Shown piece by piece: positions 41,501 to 43,779 of a stretch of 43,779 bases of DNA. The notes below the pieces were generated by a model, which did not search any database, was not told the origin of the DNA, and saw only the letters and a list, made by a program, of their open reading frames with translations. This DNA is from Nostoc sp. FACHB-110 (GTDB lineage Bacteria; Cyanobacteriota; Cyanobacteriia; Cyanobacteriales; Nostocaceae). The stretch covers positions 1 to 43,779 of the forward strand of contig NZ_JACJRU010000056.1 in assembly GCF_014697425.1 (NCBI RefSeq), given 5' to 3'. Numbering within the stretch: position 1 is the stretch's first letter; every line of letters starts with the position of its first letter. Both the position numbers and the translations under genes were made by a program.

Positions 41501-42073
41501 AGTCTGGAACAAAATATCAGATGTGCTAGTGTCATCTCGCACAATAAAGAAAATATGACTAGACCCTGTTGCGCCAGATGTTAAGACTGCTTTGGCAAAA
41601 TAAATTCCTGAGGTGACGGTGGTTGGAATAGTCCATGAACCAGACACTTGCCATTTACCACAATCATAGATAGCAGTTGAGTTTGTGTCACAAGCAACTT
41701 GATTTCGAGAATTAGAAATCTGTTGTGAAGTAGGAGTCACAGTAGCTATTTTGCGCGCACCGTTGCCAGCATAGTAGCCCATCCGGTATACATCTAGGCG
41801 GTAATTAGTAGCACTGCTAATAGTTTTAATCTTGAAGTTAACTGTTTGACCCCGGTTATAACTAATATCTGTAGTAAACCCTTGAATATTATCACTTCCA
41901 GCACCAGTAATGTCCCATTCTGATTTGGGATTACCTGTTAGAGCATTTTCAATAGTAATTGGGTTAGTTGCAGCAAGCGCACGGTTTGTTCCTAGTGTAA
42001 AATTTCCGTTAAGGTTGATCGCTAATAGCGCGGTGATGATAGCGATCGCGATCGCGCGAATGAATTTTCTCAT
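38504..42073 (-). CDS. Large secreted protein: dimethylformamidase-like domain, Ig-like and DUF4082 domains
   Basis: A 1189-residue exported protein. Order: signal peptide (1-35, ending NRALAA); an N,N-dimethylformamidase large-subunit-like domain (about 40-540; DVYRMGYYAGNGARKIATV, KLFLSVGHDEYWSKQQR, NLAFFSGNEVYWKTRWE); an Ig-like domain (about 555-640); DUF4082 (about 650-795; ELGVKFRSQVDGFITGIRFY); two SbsA-type Ig-like domains (about 800-1020; SNNATGVSTTTAVTATFNEA); and a second DUF4082 (about 1030-1189). The first domain family is known from N,N-dimethylformamidase but is widely spread in proteins of unproven activity, so amidase function is not claimed. The accessory domains suggest a surface or extracellular role in binding polymers. 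The gene upstream encodes a related protein with the same accessory domains. Confidence 0.85.
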   Translation of the reverse strand: MRKFIRAIAIAIITALLAINLNGNFTLGTNRALAATNPITIENALTGNPKSEWDITGAGSDNIQGFTTDISYNRGQTVNFKIKTISSATNYRLDVYRMGYYAGNGARKIATVTPTSQQISNSRNQVACDTNSTAIYDCGKWQVSGSWTIPTTVTSGIYFAKAVLTSGATGSSHIFFIVRDDTSTSDILFQTSDTTWQAYNTYGGASLYSGGPGPKGGAYKVSYNRPFNTRGVDNGQDWVFNAEYPMVRWLEANGYDVSYFTGVDSDRYGDLIKKHKLFLSVGHDEYWSKQQRAKVEAARDAGVNLAFFSGNEVYWKTRWENSIDGSGTPYRTLVCYKETHAGAKIDPTPEWTGTWRDPRFSPPSDGGRPENPLTGTLFTVNDGATTAIQVPAEDGKMRFWRNTSVANQSSSSTYTLPNGTLGYEWDEDIDNGFRAAGAFRMSTTTVNNAPVLIDYGSEFGTGTATHHLMLYKYKGSTGKTALVFGAGTVQWSWGLDGNHDRGATTPDVNMQQATVNLFADMGVQPATLQSGLTLASASADILLPSSTITPPTNGATIQTNTIATISGTASDTGGGIVGGVEVSTDGGTTWHPANGRANWSYSWKPTIAGTYTIKSRAIDDSGNIQTSDTQITVNVGARCTTTNPCSTIWDSSATPTILADSDSSAVELGVKFRSQVDGFITGIRFYKASQNTGTHEGTLWSSSGTQLARATFINESASGWQQVNFASPVAITANTTYVASYHTNVGRYSNNEGYFASSGVDSYPLYAFRDGESGSNGVYAYSSTPTFPSSTFNSTNYWVDVVFNTNASLAVTATTPSNNATGISTTTAVTSTFNKVLDTATIGSNFELRGPGTTLVNASISYNSANNTATLVPSAALAANTTYTATVKGGATGVKDLAGNALAANYSWSFTTNTPDTTPPTVTATTPSNNATGVSTTTAVTATFNEALDTATIGSNFELRDPSTTLVNASISYANNTATLVPSAALAANTTYTATVKGGATGVKDLAGNALAANYSWSFTTGSTTTVISSIWNNSATPATITDPDNSPVELGVKFQSSINGYIKGIRFYKSPQNTNTHVGTLWSSTGTQLAQVTFNSETASGWQQVNFATPVAITGNTTYVASYHTNVGKYSVTENFFTSRVSNSPLSALSSSESSGNGVYTYNANPAFPNSSYNASNYWVDVLFSTTP
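39021..39487 (-). repeat. Recently duplicated Ig-like domain coding sequence
   Basis: A stretch of about 140 bp beginning GACCAGCTATAGTTTGCAGC at 39021 recurs, apparently unchanged, from 39348. The flanking parts of the two Ig-like domains differ by scattered bases and a two-codon indel (NSANNT versus NNT region). The unit spacing is about 327 bp at this end. It shows a recent internal domain duplication or gene conversion. Confidence 0.85.
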
Positions 42074-42386
42074 ACAGTCTCCTTTATAGGTTCGTAGTAG
42101 CTATCAGATAAGCTCCTCAAACCACATCTGTTGCTTTCTACTTTGAAAAAATTTGTTATGTTTTTTTCTCTAGAAATCATCCTCTGTAAATAGAAGAGAA
42201 ACTTAACTACGATGTTTTTCATCTGATGGTTCTTCCAAAAACTTATGATTGTGGAAAATAGTTTTGGTAAATGCTCAATTCCTGATTGGATTCAAATTAG
42301 AGTCTTTCATAGAGAAGAGACAAGGGGGTAAAAGGTTTTGAAATCAAAACTCATTTACCCTCCTCTTCTTTAATATGTGTGTGATG
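42074..42386. other. Intergenic region with long imperfect hairpin
   Basis: 313 bp between the two tandem DUF4082 genes. At 42313-42369 an imperfect long inverted repeat (AGAAGAGACAAGGGGGTAAA, GGTTTTGA / TCAAAACTCATTTACCCTCC, TCTTCT) can fold at the 3' end of the upstream gene and may terminate it. There is no T-run on the minus strand. The remainder should contain the promoter of the 1189-residue protein. No other feature is seen. Confidence 0.5.
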
Positions 42387-43779
42387 CTACGGAGTCAGAC
42401 TAAACACAACATCTACCCAGTAGTTACTTGAATTATAGGTAGAGTTAGGAAAGCCAACTGTTGAACCATAGCGATAAACTCCGTTACCACCGCTAACTCC
42501 ATTTTGCAAAGCATGAAGTGGGGGTTTATCTACACCAGCACTGGCAAAATAATTCTGGTTAATAGAATACCGACCAATACTTGTGAAGTAGGAAGCGACA
42601 TACACTGTGTTGGCTGTAATTGCCACTGGGTTAGTGAAGTTAACTATTTGCCAGCCAGTACCACTTAAATTATTAATGGATGCAGTTCCTATACTTGCCT
42701 GAGTGCTGTTGTTCCAAAGATTAACAGTATAGTTAGCGGTGTTGTTATTTCCTTTATAGAAACGAATCGCCTTGATATAACCATTTGCGTCAGATCGGAA
42801 CCTCACACCCAAAGTTACAGCACTAGTATCCGAGTCTTGCAAAACTGCTGGAGTTGCTGAGTTATCCCAAAAGGTGATTAAATCACTTGTGGTAAATGTC
42901 CAAACATAGTTATTAGCTAAAGCATTACCAGCCAAGTCTTTAACTCCAGAGTTACCCCCAGTAACAGTTGCAGTATAAGTAATGTTTGGAGTTAAGACTG
43001 CATTGGGTGTTAGTGTTGCTGTTCTGGTTGTTGCATCATAAGTAACGTTAGCAGGTACTACTGTGTTACTTGGATCGCGTAACTGGAAAGTAGTGTTACT
43101 AATAGTTGAGGGATTCATCGCCTCACTAAAGGTTGCTTGAACTTTTGTGCTAATAGCAATACCTGTACCACTACTAGCGGGTGTAGTTGAAATAACTGTT
43201 GGTGCAGTAGTGTCAGCACTGACAGTATCAGTGAATAATACATCTACCCAGTAGTTGCTGGATTGATAAGTATTGCTGGGAAAACCGCTATTACCATACT
43301 TGAAGACACCATTACCTCCGCTTTCTCCATTACTTAAGGCACGCAATGGTGCTTGAATAACACCAGAACTAGCAAAGAAGCCGTTATCAGAAGCATATCT
43401 GCCAATACTTGTGTAGTAGGAAGCTATGTATGTAGTGTTAGCCGTAATGGCTACTGGGCTAGCAAAGGTGAGGGTTTGCCAACCAGAAGCACTCAAGTTG
43501 TTACGAGTTGCTGTACCTAAATTCTGGCCATTGCTATTCCACAAGTTAACAATGTAGTTACCTGTGATGGTATTACCTTTGTAGAAGCGAATACCTGTGA
43601 TATAACCATCAATACTTGAACTGAATTTGACCCCCAACTCTACAGCACTGGAGTCGTTTTCTGATTGGTTGGTGGGAATTGTCGAATTAGTCCAAATACT
43701 ACAAGGCTGCTGCTCAGGACAGACTGATGCGGCGGTGGTGAAAGTCCAAGTAAAGTCGGTTGCTAGGGCGTTACCAGAT
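42387..43779 (-). CDS. DUF4082 / Ig-like repeat secreted protein, 5' end outside the window
   Basis: The reading frame stays open to the window edge, so the N-terminus is missing; at least 463 codons are present. Order from the edge: the end of an Ig-like domain (GNALATDFTWTFTT), DUF4082 (about 43710 down to 43240; CSIWTNSTIPTNQSENDSSA, ELGVKFSSSIDGYITGIRFY), an SbsA-type Ig-like domain (SSGTGIAISTKVQATFSEAM...TATVTGGNSGVKDLAGNALA) and a second DUF4082 ending at the stop. The domains closely resemble those of the downstream 1189-residue protein, so the genes are paralogues in tandem. Two cysteines (VCPEQQPC) match the CTTTNPC pair at the same place in the neighbour. The catalytic part, if any, lies outside. 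Confidence 0.85.
   Translation of the reverse strand, partial: SGNALATDFTWTFTTAASVCPEQQPCSIWTNSTIPTNQSENDSSAVELGVKFSSSIDGYITGIRFYKGNTITGNYIVNLWNSNGQNLGTATRNNLSASGWQTLTFASPVAITANTTYIASYYTSIGRYASDNGFFASSGVIQAPLRALSNGESGGNGVFKYGNSGFPSNTYQSSNYWVDVLFTDTVSADTTAPTVISTTPASSGTGIAISTKVQATFSEAMNPSTISNTTFQLRDPSNTVVPANVTYDATTRTATLTPNAVLTPNITYTATVTGGNSGVKDLAGNALANNYVWTFTTSDLITFWDNSATPAVLQDSDTSAVTLGVRFRSDANGYIKAIRFYKGNNNTANYTVNLWNNSTQASIGTASINNLSGTGWQIVNFTNPVAITANTVYVASYFTSIGRYSINQNYFASAGVDKPPLHALQNGVSGGNGVYRYGSTVGFPNSTYNSSNYWVDVVFSLTP

Overview
The window is chromosomal DNA from a cyanobacterium, most likely a filamentous heterocyst-forming one (Nostoc/Calothrix-like). The evidence is the many HIP1 octamers (GCGATCGC), proteins of cyanobacterial type (COP23, RppA/RppB, bifunctional PutA, TPR-CHAT, STAND ATPases), a purK-linked 6S-type RNA, and intergenic DNA full of small inverted-repeat elements. 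This is inference from gene content; no rRNA is present to settle it.

Layout. 1-2.9 kb: a TPR-CHAT peptidase-like gene with nearly identical 126-bp TPR units. 3.2-4.8 kb: remains of mobile DNA, namely 20-bp tandem repeats, the 5' part of a Tn7-type tnsA, and an ISAs1-type element that cuts tnsA and is itself internally deleted. 5.2-8.3 kb: a likely operon of secreted proteins (COP23, two trypsin-like proteases, one unknown). 8.4-10.3 kb: small genes, a 63-bp tandem array, and a vapB antitoxin gene split by a 130-bp MITE with an 8-bp target duplication. 10.3-13.8 kb: a STAND/NB-ARC ATPase with a recently expanded helical-repeat tail, divergent from a small membrane ORF across a region with repeated TTTGGGGT boxes. 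13.8-19 kb: putA, a 6S-type RNA, purK and a lumenal pentapeptide protein, all on the minus strand.

19.7-26.7 kb: housekeeping genes (TPR protein, ridA, PPP-family phosphatase, DUF3592 protein, alpha/beta hydrolase, infC) separated by terminators and MITEs, including a well-defined 313-bp element with 18-bp ends and a 10-bp duplication. 27-32.5 kb: an MFS/NTT-like transporter fused to HEAT repeats, a CAP lipoprotein, and a TspO-like protein next to an HtrA/Deg lipoprotein protease. 32.6-38.5 kb: two small membrane proteins, the RppA/RppB two-component pair, an APC permease and a lipoprotein with a methyltransferase fold. 38.5 kb to the end: two related secreted multidomain proteins (DUF4082 plus Ig-like repeats; one also has an N,N-dimethylformamidase-like domain). 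The last one runs off the window.

Themes: envelope proteolysis and stress (four exported or lipid-anchored hydrolases, RppAB, TspO); conflict-type proteins with homogenised repeats (TPR-CHAT and STAND); and strong erosion by small non-autonomous elements. I did not find a complete new system. The strongest candidates for something undescribed are the COP23/double-protease operon and the STAND gene with its divergent small membrane partner.
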